Below, in pieces: positions 43,483-52,898 of a stretch of DNA of 64,000 nucleotides (position 1 is its first letter; each line of letters opens with the position of its first letter). The DNA lies in the NCBI GenBank assembly GCA_016710965.1, contig JADJTW010000011.1:1-64000 (forward strand). The letters are read 5' to 3'. This DNA comes from Flavobacteriales bacterium (lineage in GTDB: Bacteria; Bacteroidota; Bacteroidia; Flavobacteriales_F; PHOS-HE28). Both the position numbers and the translations under genes were made by a program. The notes under the pieces are model-generated. The model did no database searches and was not told the origin of the DNA. It worked only from the letters and a program-made list of their open reading frames with translations.

Positions 43483-46400
43483 TTGGTCACCGATGCAGAA
43501 GGACGCGTGCGCTCTCCCCGTACGATGCGCAATGGGCGCGCTGAGTGGCTGCTCGAGAACAACGACGACCGGTACACTTCCCAGAACCTGTACATCTATC
43601 CGCGATTCGAAGGCGAGTCCGTGGACCTCCGGACCTTCCTGTTCACGGACCGCGCCATTTACCGGCCCGGGCAGGAGATGCATGTGAAGGGGATCGTGAC
43701 CACGAGGAGGGGGAAGAACGCAGAGATCGTCACCGGCTATCGCGCTCGGGTGTTCTTCCATGATGTGAACGGCGACGTGATCGACTCGCTGATCGCCACA
43801 ACCGATGCGTATGGCGCATTCCACGGGACCTTCACCACACCGGTCGGCAGGCTCACGGGCCTCATGCACCTCCACGAAGAGCACGGCGACAAGTGGATCC
43901 GTGTCGAAGAGTACAAGCGGCCCACCTTCGAGGCACGATTCGAACCCATATCTGCCACGCCCACGCTCGGCGATGAAGCCATGGTGGTCGGAACGGCCTT
44001 GAGCTACGCCGGAGCGCCGCTCGATGGCGCCAGCGTGCGCTACACGGTAAGGCGCAGCGCGCGCATGCCGTGGTGGTGCGGCTGGCAGTGGCGGGGCCTC
44101 GGTTGGTGGCGGCAGACCGAAGTCGCCAGCGGCGAAGCGACCTGCGACGCACAGGGGCGGTTCATCGTGCGCTTCAAGGCCGAGGCCTCGCGCGCCTTCC
44201 CGCGCGCGGCAGACCCTTCGTTCGCCTTCGATGTAGAAGCATGGGTGACCGACATCAACGGAGAGACGCAGAGCGCCAGCACCTCCTTCGTCGTGGGCTA
44301 CCGCAGCATCGAGCCCCTGCTCGGTGTCGAAGACGCCGTCGATCGCAGTATGGCCGATAGCCTGCTGGCGCGCATCGACAACCTCAATGGACAGCGCGTC
44401 GATATCCCTTTCGATCTACGCATCACACGACTGCTTCGGCCAGAAGGGCGTGTCAAGCGTACGCGCCTGTGGGAGCGCCCCGATCAACAGGTGCTGACCG
44501 ACGAGGAATTCGCACAGCGCTTCCCCGATGACGAACGCACCGACATGGATGATCCCGTGAATTGGGCCCGTGGTGCAGTGGTACTGGATCAACATGGACT
44601 TTCGCCGGAAGGCAAGCAGGTTGCGCTTGCGGGCGTCCGTGATTGGGAAGTGGGCACTTACATCGCCGAGTTGGATGTGGTCGACCCTGGCGGACAGCCC
44701 GTGAGGGTGTCAAGGACCTTCACGTTGTTCGACCCGGATATCCAGCACACGGGATTCGAGAACGAAGCATTCCATGTGGAGGTGCTCAATGCGCAGTGCG
44801 AGCCGGGCGAGAAGGCTGTGCTGCTATTGAGCAGCGCGCTGCCCGCCTGCCGTGTGCTCATGGAGGTGGAACGCGATGGCGCCATCGTTGTCAGTCGCCC
44901 CTTCACCTTGCGCAATGGCCAGCAGCGTGTGGAGCTGCCGGTGCTCGAAGGAGATCGCGGCGGCTTCGCCGTGCATTTCGTGTGCGTGGAACGAGGACGG
45001 GATCATAACAGCACGCAATGGATCGATGTGCCGTGGAGCAACAAGGAGCTCAAGGTGGAATGGATGAGCTTCCGCGACAAGCTGCTGCCCGGCGCTAGGG
45101 AGGAATGGAGGTTGCGTATCACCGGACCGAAGAAGGAGAAGGTGACGGCGCAGTTGCTGGCCGCGATGTATGATGCATCGCTCGATGTCTTCGAAACGCC
45201 GGATTGGTCCATGCCGATCCATGGCTCCAACAACGCCCTGCACGCATGGGCGCACAGCGAGCCATTCGGTATCGGCGGCGGATACCACAACTACGTGCAA
45301 CGCTATGCCATTGCCGATAGCGCTCGCCGATATCCGCTCCTGGTCGGCGAGCTTCCACAGCGACGCATGAGGAGGCGGTTCCGTACGACAGCCGCACCCC
45401 CCACCGATGGTCGCATGGACATGGCCGGAGATGCGGCCGAGATGGAAGCGACGAGGTCGTTCAGCCTGGCTGCAGGGCTGACCGATGGGTCCCTTCAGGA
45501 AGAAGATGAAGCGGACAAGAACGGAGGTGAGCGCACCGAAGCCGCCACGCAAGCGACCTCTCCAGGTAGCGCCTCTTTGCGCACCGACTTCCGCGAAACG
45601 GCTTTCTTCTTCCCCGACCTGCTCACCGATCGCGATGGCGAGGTGGTGCTCCGTTTCACTATGCCCGATGCGCTCACGCGTTGGAACTTCATGGGCTTTG
45701 CGCACACCAAGGAGCTGCAGCTGGCGCACATCGCGCGCAGCACCATCACCCAGAAACCGTTGATGGTGATCCCCAACCTGCCACGCTTCTTGCGCCAAGG
45801 CGATCGTATCACGCTCACGGCAAAGATCAACAAGGTTGAAGAAGGTGCTGCCAGCGGCACGGCGCGCCTTGAGCTCTTCGACCCGCGGACCAATGCCGCT
45901 ATCACCTCCCGCTTCATCGCCGCCCGCACCGAACGGGCATTCACCGCTGCGCCCGGGAGCAGCGCCAATGTCAGCTGGGCGCTGCAAGTGCCTGAGGGCG
46001 TCGATGCTGTTGCCGTGCGTATCACGGCATCCGGCATCGGCTTCAGCGATGGCGAAGAGCGCGTGCTGCCGATCCTCACGGACAAGGTGCTCGTCACGGA
46101 GAGCGTCCCCATGGCAATCACCAAGGCCGGCACCAAGACATTCGAGCTGCCGAACCTGCTTAACGCCGCAGACAGTCCTACGATCGAGCATCGTTCACTG
46201 ACGCTGGAGTACACGCCCAACCCGGCATGGTATGCTGTGCAAGCCCTGCCGTACATGATGGAGTTCCCGCACGAATGCGCCGAGCAGGTCTTCAGCCGGT
46301 ACTACGCGAACCGCCTCGCAACGCATATCGTTCGGCAGCGCCCCGCAGTGAAGAGGGTGTTCGAGGCGTGGAGCAAGGGCGCACCGGGCAACGAAGGCGC

Positions 46401-47916
46401 CTTCCTGAGCGCGCTGGAGAAGAACCCCGAGCTGCGCAGCGTATTGCTGGAGGAAACACCGTGGGTGATGAATGCGAAGGACGAGAGCGAACGCAAGCGC
46501 CGCATCGCGCTCTTCTTCGACCTGCACCGCATGGCCAACGAAGAAGCCATGAGCTTGAAGAAGCTGGGCGACATGCAACGGCCCAACGGTGCATGGCCAT
46601 GGTGGAGCGGCATGCAACCATCACGATACATCACCCAGCACATCGTGGCGGGCTTCGGGCACCTCCAGAAGCTGGGCGCGCTCGACGATGATCCCGACAC
46701 CGATGCACGACGCATGGTGAAGAGCGCCGTTGAGTGGCTGGACAAGCAAGCCGATGAGGACTACCGGCGCATGCTGCGCGACTTCAAGGGCGATAGCATC
46801 CCGCACCCGTCAGCGGAGGACATACACTACCTGTACGCGCGCACCTGCTTCCCGCAATATCCCTTCGATCGCAGGCGCGATGGGCTTGCGGAGTTCATCA
46901 TCACACGGGCCGAGCGCTATTGGCTGCACTACGGCTTGCAGGAACAGGCTATGATCGCCATCGCGCTGCACAGGCTCGGCAACCAGGACGTGCCCGCGCT
47001 CATCATGGAATCGCTTTCGCAACGGGCAACCCTGAGCGAAGAGCTCGGCATGTACTGGAAGGGCTTCCACGTCGGCTACTACTGGTACGAGTTCCCAACG
47101 GAGACGCACGCGCTCATGATCGAAGCCTTCGACTTGGTGACCAAAGACAAGCAGAAGGTGAACGCCTTGCGCCAATACCTGTTGAAGCTGAAGCAGACCA
47201 CGGATTGGCGAACGACCAAAGCCACTGCTGATGCCTGCTATGCACTACTGCTCACTGGCGACGATTGGCTGGAGGCCCGGAACGCCCCGGCGATCAGCGT
47301 GGGCGGCGAGCGGGTGAGGCCGCAGGCGCAGGAAGCGGGAACGGGTTATTTCACGAAGGCCTGGCAGGGCAACGAGGTGAAGCCGGCGATGGGCAGGGTT
47401 TCGGTGACCAGCACGGACGACGCCTTGCAATGGGGCGCCTTGCACTGGCAGTACTTCGAGCGCATGGACAAAGTGATGCCGCATGAGAGCCCCTTCAGCC
47501 TGCGCAGGCAAGTGATGCTGAACGAGCGGACGGACGCTGGTGCGCGACTGATCCCGCTCGATAGTGCGCGTGCATTGAAGGCCGGGGACAAGCTCACCGT
47601 GCGCGTTGAACTGCGCACGGATCGCTACCTGGATTACGTGCATCTCAAGGACTTGCGTGCAGCGGGCCTCGAACCTGTGGCCACTATCAGCGGTTACCAA
47701 TGGAAGGGCGGCCTCGGCTACTACCAAAGCATCCGCGACGCGGCCATGAATTTCTTCTTCGACCGCATCCCGCCGGGCACCTACGTGTTCGAGTACGACC
47801 TGAAGGCCACGCATACCGGCGTGTTCAGCAATGGCATCACCAGCGCGCAATGCATGTACGCCCCGGAATTCTCCTCTCATAGCGCTGGGCTTGTGATCAC
47901 CATCGGGCAACCGTAG
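43483..47916 (+). CDS. Alpha-2-macroglobulin family protein, C-terminal part with thioester motif
   Basis: The 1,477-codon piece carries the core of a bacterial alpha-2-macroglobulin. Macroglobulin domains (R-A-I-Y-R-P-G-Q-E-M-H-V-K-G near the start) are followed by a bait-like variable region around 45.4-45.6 kb rich in charged residues. The A2M segment T-A-F-F-F-P-D-L-L-T-D-R-D-G-E comes next, then a thioester domain with CAEQ encoded at 46276-46287, which is intact. Bacterial A2Ms covalently trap proteases and often accompany penicillin-binding protein 1C, which is not seen here. The apparent TTG start at 43483 is artificial, because the true N-terminus is in the preceding piece. Confidence 0.87.
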   Translation: MVTDAEGRVRSPRTMRNGRAEWLLENNDDRYTSQNLYIYPRFEGESVDLRTFLFTDRAIYRPGQEMHVKGIVTTRRGKNAEIVTGYRARVFFHDVNGDVIDSLIATTDAYGAFHGTFTTPVGRLTGLMHLHEEHGDKWIRVEEYKRPTFEARFEPISATPTLGDEAMVVGTALSYAGAPLDGASVRYTVRRSARMPWWCGWQWRGLGWWRQTEVASGEATCDAQGRFIVRFKAEASRAFPRAADPSFAFDVEAWVTDINGETQSASTSFVVGYRSIEPLLGVEDAVDRSMADSLLARIDNLNGQRVDIPFDLRITRLLRPEGRVKRTRLWERPDQQVLTDEEFAQRFPDDERTDMDDPVNWARGAVVLDQHGLSPEGKQVALAGVRDWEVGTYIAELDVVDPGGQPVRVSRTFTLFDPDIQHTGFENEAFHVEVLNAQCEPGEKAVLLLSSALPACRVLMEVERDGAIVVSRPFTLRNGQQRVELPVLEGDRGGFAVHFVCVERGRDHNSTQWIDVPWSNKELKVEWMSFRDKLLPGAREEWRLRITGPKKEKVTAQLLAAMYDASLDVFETPDWSMPIHGSNNALHAWAHSEPFGIGGGYHNYVQRYAIADSARRYPLLVGELPQRRMRRRFRTTAAPPTDGRMDMAGDAAEMEATRSFSLAAGLTDGSLQEEDEADKNGGERTEAATQATSPGSASLRTDFRETAFFFPDLLTDRDGEVVLRFTMPDALTRWNFMGFAHTKELQLAHIARSTITQKPLMVIPNLPRFLRQGDRITLTAKINKVEEGAASGTARLELFDPRTNAAITSRFIAARTERAFTAAPGSSANVSWALQVPEGVDAVAVRITASGIGFSDGEERVLPILTDKVLVTESVPMAITKAGTKTFELPNLLNAADSPTIEHRSLTLEYTPNPAWYAVQALPYMMEFPHECAEQVFSRYYANRLATHIVRQRPAVKRVFEAWSKGAPGNEGAFLSALEKNPELRSVLLEETPWVMNAKDESERKRRIALFFDLHRMANEEAMSLKKLGDMQRPNGAWPWWSGMQPSRYITQHIVAGFGHLQKLGALDDDPDTDARRMVKSAVEWLDKQADEDYRRMLRDFKGDSIPHPSAEDIHYLYARTCFPQYPFDRRRDGLAEFIITRAERYWLHYGLQEQAMIAIALHRLGNQDVPALIMESLSQRATLSEELGMYWKGFHVGYYWYEFPTETHALMIEAFDLVTKDKQKVNALRQYLLKLKQTTDWRTTKATADACYALLLTGDDWLEARNAPAISVGGERVRPQAQEAGTGYFTKAWQGNEVKPAMGRVSVTSTDDALQWGALHWQYFERMDKVMPHESPFSLRRQVMLNERTDAGARLIPLDSARALKAGDKLTVRVELRTDRYLDYVHLKDLRAAGLEPVATISGYQWKGGLGYYQSIRDAAMNFFFDRIPPGTYVFEYDLKATHTGVFSNGITSAQCMYAPEFSSHSAGLVITIGQP

Positions 47917-47960
47917 CCAGCGCGGAACCGGGCTTCCCATTCCTGCGTAGGAGGCCCGCC

Positions 47961-50372
47961 ATGATCCGTGCGTGTTGCTCCCTGATGCTCGTTGGCTCCT
48001 GCGTCGGCGCAATAGCGCAGCGCACGCCGGTGTTCCAAGTGCATCATTACATGCCTGAGCATGGCCTGAGCAACCGGCACATTACGGCACTGGTGCAGGA
48101 CAACATCGGCTTTGTCTGGGCTGGCAGCGTAAGCGGCCTGGATCGTTTGGATGGTCACGGCGTGCGGAACTGGAGCGTGAGCGATGGCCTCAGCGGTGGG
48201 CGTGTGGACGTTCTGCGCCGCGATGGCGATGGCCTCCTCTGGGCGATCTCCACGGACATCGCCAACGATATCAAGACCATCGATGTGATGGATCCAAGGG
48301 CTGGCGTGCTCCAGCCCTTCGTGGAGCGGTTCGCTATGCTCCCATTCGACCCGAGCCAGTTGGTCCGCATCGGCCCGCAGCGTGCCGATGGCGCCATTGT
48401 GCTTGGCGCGTCCTCGCCTGCGCGATGCATCGTGTACCACCGTGCGGGGACCTTCAAGGTCATGCCCCTCGACGGCCAGCGATTCGAACCATTGGGCGAC
48501 GATGCGAATGACAAGATCATCGGGCATATCATCGCTCTTGATGGCTCACAACGGATCGTCCGGCTTGATGCTGCAGGGAAGGAGGAGGTGCTTCAGCGGA
48601 TCGAACGCGGTACCAGCGTGGAATTGCTCGTCAGCGGCCGCACTGCAAAGGGAGCGCTCTATTGGCTCCGAAGCCCTGACGGCAGCAAGCGCTGCTACGA
48701 TACCTATTCCGAACTGGTACTGGACCTGGGCGCACGCGGTGCGCATGCCTCGGTCGGCGACCCGGAGTACCGGCCCGTGAACGTTACCGCGCTAACGCGC
48801 CGATCGATGCGCATGGTGGATTCGCGCATCATGAACGAGAACGGCGAACTGCTCTTCGATCTGAAGGACGGTCATCCGGAAGTGGGCAACAGCATCAAGG
48901 ATTGCATGGTTGACAACAGTGGCGACCCATGGGTGGCTACCGAATTCGGCCTCTTCCACATTGAACCGCGCGGCGATGCCTTCGAGCGGTTGCTCTGGAC
49001 ACCCAACATACCTGAGGGCTATGGCGTGCTTTGCCGCGGAATGGCATGGCATGACGGCCGACTTTTCCTGAGCACCGAATGGGACGGAGCACGAGTGCTC
49101 TCGCGCATGGGCGACAGCGTAGTCGTGGAACGCAGATTGGACCCCAAGCACCTCTTCGCCACCTATGTGGATGCGGATGGCACCTGGTGGCGTGGTGGGC
49201 CACATGTCGTGTACTGCGAGATGCCCGATGGACGCACGCGCCGATACGATGTGCCCGACAAGGTCTGGAGCATTCTTGGCGCCGTGAACGGCGGTATGCT
49301 TCTGGGCGGGCTTGAAGGATTGCACTGGCTGGAGCCCGGCAGCGGTCGCGTTGAGCGATGGGCCGATCCGGGGCATCCGGAATTGGGAAGAGCGCATGTG
49401 CTGCAATTGGAGCAGCGTGAGAACGGGGACCTCATGGCCACCACATCCAAGGGTCTGTACCGGTTGAGCGCCGATGGCCATGTGTTGGAACGCTGGTGGT
49501 CTCGCGCGGAGCATCCCATGAAACTGCCCTACGATGACCTGCATCATTGCTACATCGACGCTGAGGGGATCTTCTGGCTCAGCACGCGCGGTGCAGGGCT
49601 TGTGCGCTTCGACCCCTCGAACGGACAGGAACAGCAATACACCACGCGCAACGGCTTCCCCAACAACATGGTGTATGCCGCCTATGAGGATACCGCACAG
49701 CAACTATGGCTGCCGACCGATGGCGGTATCGTACGCTTCGACAAGCGCACCCGGCAGAGCGCGGTCTTCACAAGCGCCGATGGCATCACGCACGATGAGT
49801 TCAACCGATTGGCGCATGCTCGAGGAGACGACGGTCGGCTGTATTTCGGCGGCATGAACGGCATCACGGCATTCGACCCCGCCGACTTCGACCGCGAGCG
49901 GGACGAGGTGCAACCACCGCTGGTGCTTACCAGCTTCCTACGATACTCGGCAGAGGATGGCGGCATGGTGGATCGCTCTGCGGAGGTCGCGCGTGGCGGT
50001 GCAATCGTGCTCGATGAGCAGGATCGCTCCATGCAGATCTCGTTCGCACTGCTCTCGTTCGAGGGCGCGGGCCGTATCCTTTACGCCTGGCGCCTTGCTG
50101 GGGTGGAGGATGAATGGAACTATCAGAAGGACCCCTTCGTGCGTTTGGATCGCCTGCCTTACGGAGACCATGTACTGGAAGTGAAGGCTCGCGATGCCCA
50201 AGGGCGTTGGTGCGAGCACGAGCTCCATCTGCCGATCACAGTGCGCATGCCCTGGGAGGCCAGCCGCTCACTGTGGGTAGGCGTTGGCGCGTTCGGCGCC
50301 CTCTTCCTGCTCACGCCATGGCTCTTGCGCCGTCGTAAGCGCCCACCGCAGGTGCGCGTGGCGGTGGCTTGA
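47961..50372 (+). CDS. Two-component-regulator-type beta-propeller sensor lacking a kinase
   Basis: The 803-residue protein has a signal peptide, then propeller repeats of the two-component-regulator type (L-V-Q-D-N-I-G-F-V-W-A-G-S-V-S-G-L-D-R-L and G-D-P-W-V-A-T-E-F-G-L-F). A Y_Y_Y-like Ig domain follows (S-F-E-G-A-G-R-I-L-Y-A-W-R-L-A-G-V), and a single C-terminal membrane helix ends in basic residues. Hybrid sensors of this family normally continue into a histidine kinase or a LuxR/AraC domain. Here the protein stops 12 residues after the helix. It may signal through another membrane protein or be a truncated sensor; no stop-proximal kinase remnant follows. Confidence 0.85.
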   Translation: MIRACCSLMLVGSCVGAIAQRTPVFQVHHYMPEHGLSNRHITALVQDNIGFVWAGSVSGLDRLDGHGVRNWSVSDGLSGGRVDVLRRDGDGLLWAISTDIANDIKTIDVMDPRAGVLQPFVERFAMLPFDPSQLVRIGPQRADGAIVLGASSPARCIVYHRAGTFKVMPLDGQRFEPLGDDANDKIIGHIIALDGSQRIVRLDAAGKEEVLQRIERGTSVELLVSGRTAKGALYWLRSPDGSKRCYDTYSELVLDLGARGAHASVGDPEYRPVNVTALTRRSMRMVDSRIMNENGELLFDLKDGHPEVGNSIKDCMVDNSGDPWVATEFGLFHIEPRGDAFERLLWTPNIPEGYGVLCRGMAWHDGRLFLSTEWDGARVLSRMGDSVVVERRLDPKHLFATYVDADGTWWRGGPHVVYCEMPDGRTRRYDVPDKVWSILGAVNGGMLLGGLEGLHWLEPGSGRVERWADPGHPELGRAHVLQLEQRENGDLMATTSKGLYRLSADGHVLERWWSRAEHPMKLPYDDLHHCYIDAEGIFWLSTRGAGLVRFDPSNGQEQQYTTRNGFPNNMVYAAYEDTAQQLWLPTDGGIVRFDKRTRQSAVFTSADGITHDEFNRLAHARGDDGRLYFGGMNGITAFDPADFDRERDEVQPPLVLTSFLRYSAEDGGMVDRSAEVARGGAIVLDEQDRSMQISFALLSFEGAGRILYAWRLAGVEDEWNYQKDPFVRLDRLPYGDHVLEVKARDAQGRWCEHELHLPITVRMPWEASRSLWVGVGAFGALFLLTPWLLRRRKRPPQVRVAVA

Positions 50373-50381
50373 CCGCCCCGT

Positions 50382-50389
50382 TACATTCG
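50382..50389 (+). promoter_or_regulatory. Candidate -7 element TACATTCG
   Basis: TACATTCG ends four bases before the ATG at 50394, implying a near-leaderless transcript. Confidence 0.4.
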
Positions 50390-50393
50390 CGCC

Positions 50394-50918
50394 ATGCGCA
50401 CCATCCTTCTCCTCTCCGGCATGATCACCCTCCTTGCCTGCGGCGACGGTAAGCAGGAGGCGGCACAAGCCCTGGCCGCTGCCGACACCACCATATCCAC
50501 CTCGCTCTCCGTGGACCTGAACCCGCAGGATATGCCGCTCTTCGTGGAGCTTGGCAGCGCCGCTCTGCTCGGGATTGAAGCCCCAACGGTGAAGTGGAAT
50601 GAGGAAATGGGCCGCATGGAAGTGGATGGAGGCCAGCACTTCGGCATCGTCATTACCGAAGAGCCCGGAGATCTGCCGCGCTTGAAGGCCGACCTGGAAC
50701 GCGACATGCTGCAGAAGCATACCGTGATCGAGGAAGCGCCGGACAAACTGGTGTACCGCTCGCAATTCCCGGATGACGAGTTGGTGTTCATCCACTTCTA
50801 CCGAGTGGTGCTGGCGGGCGACCGCAGCTTCACCGTGCAGGATAGCGAGAAGGGGCGCTTCAACGAGGAGGATGTAGCACGCATGGCTAAGGCTGTGCGC
50901 GCGCAACGCCCGGCCTGA
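50394..50918 (+). CDS. Small lipoprotein, function unknown
   Basis: The 174-residue product starts with a lipoprotein signal ending L-L-A-C (Cys16), followed by an Ala/Gln-rich linker. The mature domain has alternating strands and helices (F-G-I-V-I-T-E-E-P-G-D, L-E-R-D-M-L-Q-K-H). I do not recognise a family. Its stop overlaps the start of the next gene by one base, so the two are co-translated. Confidence 0.75.
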   Translation: MRTILLLSGMITLLACGDGKQEAAQALAAADTTISTSLSVDLNPQDMPLFVELGSAALLGIEAPTVKWNEEMGRMEVDGGQHFGIVITEEPGDLPRLKADLERDMLQKHTVIEEAPDKLVYRSQFPDDELVFIHFYRVVLAGDRSFTVQDSEKGRFNEEDVARMAKAVRAQRPA

Positions 50919-51517
50919 TGCGCCTTGTCCTCATGGTGCTGCTTGGCACCGCTCCCTTGCTCGCATCGGCCCAGACCGACCTGTGGGCCGACAGCTTACA
51001 GGCGTATTGGGACCGCATCAATACCGAATACCGAGACCCCGACCACACCCCACTGCTTCCGGAGGACCGTGCGCATTTCACCGAATTGGAGCGTTACCGG
51101 CCCGATGAGCGCTTCAGGGTCACGGCCACGTTCAAGAAGAGGTCCGGGAAACCATTCGGTATGCCTACGACCACTGAACGCAGGCCCCAGTACGAGGCGG
51201 TTGGCATACTGCACTTCGCCCTCTTGGGCCACAAGGAGCGGCTGACCGTGTATCGCAACATCGAACTGAGCAAACGCCCGGAATACGCCAACTACCTCTT
51301 CATCCCCTTTACCGACCCGACCAACGGAGAAGCAACCTACGGCGGCGGCCGATACCTCGAATTGGCAGGACCTCTCGGGAAGCAGGTCGAGATCGACTTC
51401 AACAGGGCCTACAACCCATACTGCGCCTACGGAGGCAAGTTTTCCTGTCCCATTCCACCGCCGGGGAACCACCTTCAGGTGCCGGTGGAGGCAGGGGTTA
51501 AGGCCTTCGCCCACTAG
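50918..51517 (+). CDS. DUF1684 domain secreted protein
   Basis: The 199-residue product has a signal peptide (ending L-L-A-S-A-Q). It shows the DUF1684 signature in its C-terminal half: F-I-P-F-T-D-P-T-N-G, T-Y-G-G-G-R-Y-L, I-D-F-N-R-A-Y-N-P-Y-C-A-Y and C-P-I-P-P-P-G-N. DUF1684 proteins are common in Bacteroidota and have no proven biochemical role. It is coupled to the preceding lipoprotein gene. Confidence 0.87.
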   Translation: MRLVLMVLLGTAPLLASAQTDLWADSLQAYWDRINTEYRDPDHTPLLPEDRAHFTELERYRPDERFRVTATFKKRSGKPFGMPTTTERRPQYEAVGILHFALLGHKERLTVYRNIELSKRPEYANYLFIPFTDPTNGEATYGGGRYLELAGPLGKQVEIDFNRAYNPYCAYGGKFSCPIPPPGNHLQVPVEAGVKAFAH

Positions 51518-51621
51518 CAGCGGCCTGCAACCCCTTGCGCGAGGGACCGTACACACGGCCCCGCTGGGGACCGGTGGCCCGCATGAAAAGCTATCTTCGG
51601 CGGCCGAAGCGCCTCAAAGCC

Positions 51622-52410
51622 ATGCGACTGCACCACCTCCTTCCCGCCCTCGCTCTTGCAGCGAATTCCTTCGCCGGCACCATCGTGCTCGAAGGCCATT
51701 ACCAGGGCAAGAACCTCTTCATCCAGAACCCTTTCTCCGAAGCCGGTGTAGGCTTCTGCGTGTTCGAGGTCACGGTGAACGACCAGATCGCTACCGACGA
51801 GATCAATTCCAGCGCATTCGAATTGGACCTCGGCAACTTCGGCCTGAAGGTGGGCGATGCTGTTGTGGTGAAGGTGCGCCACAAGGACGGTTGCACCCCG
51901 GTGATCCTGAATCCCGAAGTGCTGAAGCCCAAGAGCACCTTCGACATCGTGAAGCAGGAGGTGAGCAGCGATGGCACCTACCGCTGGACCACGGCCAATG
52001 AGACCGGCGAACTGCCCTTCATCGTGGAGCAGAAGCGTTGGAACAAATGGGTGAAGGTCGGCGAAGTGATGGGTGTGGGCCGCCCCGGCGAGCACAAGTA
52101 CGAGTTCAAGGTTACGCCGCACTACGGCGAGAACTACTTCCGCGTGAAGCAGACCGACCTCACGCGCAAAGCGCGTTTCAGCGAAGCGGTGACCTTCACC
52201 GACCCGAGCGTGCAACCCGTTACCTGGGGCCCGGTGAAACCCAAGGAGGAGATCGTGTTCTCGGCCAATACGCTATACGAGATCTACGATCAGTACGGCA
52301 ACATCGTCAAACGCGGCTACGCGAACAAGATCGACATCACCACCTTGAAGAAGGACCTCTACTACCTGAACTACGACAACAAGATGGGGGAGACCTTCCT
52401 CAAGCGTTGA
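51622..52410 (+). CDS. Secreted protein with beta-sandwich domains, function unknown
   Basis: The 262-residue protein has a short signal peptide (M-R-L-H-H-L-L-P-A-L-A-L-A-A-N-S-F-A). The mature part reads like beta-sandwich domains (G-V-G-F-C-V-F-E-V-T-V-N-D, P-F-I-V-E-Q-K-R-W-N-K-W). It ends with a strand-rich tail (T-L-Y-E-I-Y-D-Q-Y-G-N-I-V-K-R-G-Y-A) similar in rhythm to secretion tails, but I would not call it a T9SS domain. I chose ATG at 51622 for the signal peptide. A strong terminator follows. Confidence 0.72.
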   Translation: MRLHHLLPALALAANSFAGTIVLEGHYQGKNLFIQNPFSEAGVGFCVFEVTVNDQIATDEINSSAFELDLGNFGLKVGDAVVVKVRHKDGCTPVILNPEVLKPKSTFDIVKQEVSSDGTYRWTTANETGELPFIVEQKRWNKWVKVGEVMGVGRPGEHKYEFKVTPHYGENYFRVKQTDLTRKARFSEAVTFTDPSVQPVTWGPVKPKEEIVFSANTLYEIYDQYGNIVKRGYANKIDITTLKKDLYYLNYDNKMGETFLKR

Positions 52411-52431
52411 TCGACGTAAAGCGAACGGCAT

Positions 52432-52463
52432 GAAGCCCTCCCCTGCGGAGGGCTTCTTCGTTC
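52432..52463 (+). terminator. Rho-independent-type terminator
   Basis: A perfect 10-bp stem (GAAGCCCTCC / GGAGGGCTTC) closes a five-base loop, followed by TTCGTTC. It lies 22 bp after the end of the secreted-protein gene and 22 bp before the epimerase gene. Confidence 0.75.
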
Positions 52464-52484
52464 AAGGCGGAGTATCCTTGTGGC

Positions 52485-52898
52485 ATGGAACATCTCCTCC
52501 GCATCGAGCATATCGGCATCGCGGTGAAGGACCTCGCGGTAGCAGAGGCCATCTACGCCAGGCTCCTGGGCACCACGAGCTACAAGCGCGAAGCCGTGGA
52601 GAGCGAAGGGGTGATCACCAGCTTCTTCCGGTGCGGGCCCAATAAGATCGAATTGCTGGAGAGCACGATGTCCGACGGGCCCATCGCCAAAGCGATCGAG
52701 AAGCGTGGCGAGGGGATCCATCATATCGCCTTCGAGGTGGCGGACATCCGAGCGGAGATGGCGCGTCTGAAGGCTGAAGGGTTCGTGTTGTTGAATGAAG
52801 AGCCCAAGCGCGGAGCCGACAACAAGCTGGTCTGCTTCGTGCATCCCAAGAGCGTCAATGGAGTGCTCGTGGAGCTTTGCCAGGAGGTGCCCGCGTGA
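52485..52898 (+). CDS. mce: Methylmalonyl-CoA epimerase
   Basis: The 137-residue product is a glyoxalase-fold enzyme that interconverts the (R) and (S) forms of methylmalonyl-CoA, between propionyl-CoA carboxylase and mutase. Metal-site motifs are visible: I-E-H-I-G-I-A-V near the start, G-I-H-H-I-A-F-E-V in the middle and V-L-V-E-L at the end. No mutase gene is in the window. Its stop abuts the next convergent gene's stop (TGATCA across 52896-52901). Confidence 0.92.
   Translation: MEHLLRIEHIGIAVKDLAVAEAIYARLLGTTSYKREAVESEGVITSFFRCGPNKIELLESTMSDGPIAKAIEKRGEGIHHIAFEVADIRAEMARLKAEGFVLLNEEPKRGADNKLVCFVHPKSVNGVLVELCQEVPA

Noticed and set aside
44824..46191. 455-residue minus-strand frame over the alpha-2-macroglobulin gene
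   Set aside because: Shadow of the A2M coding frame; His/Arg-rich with no domain.
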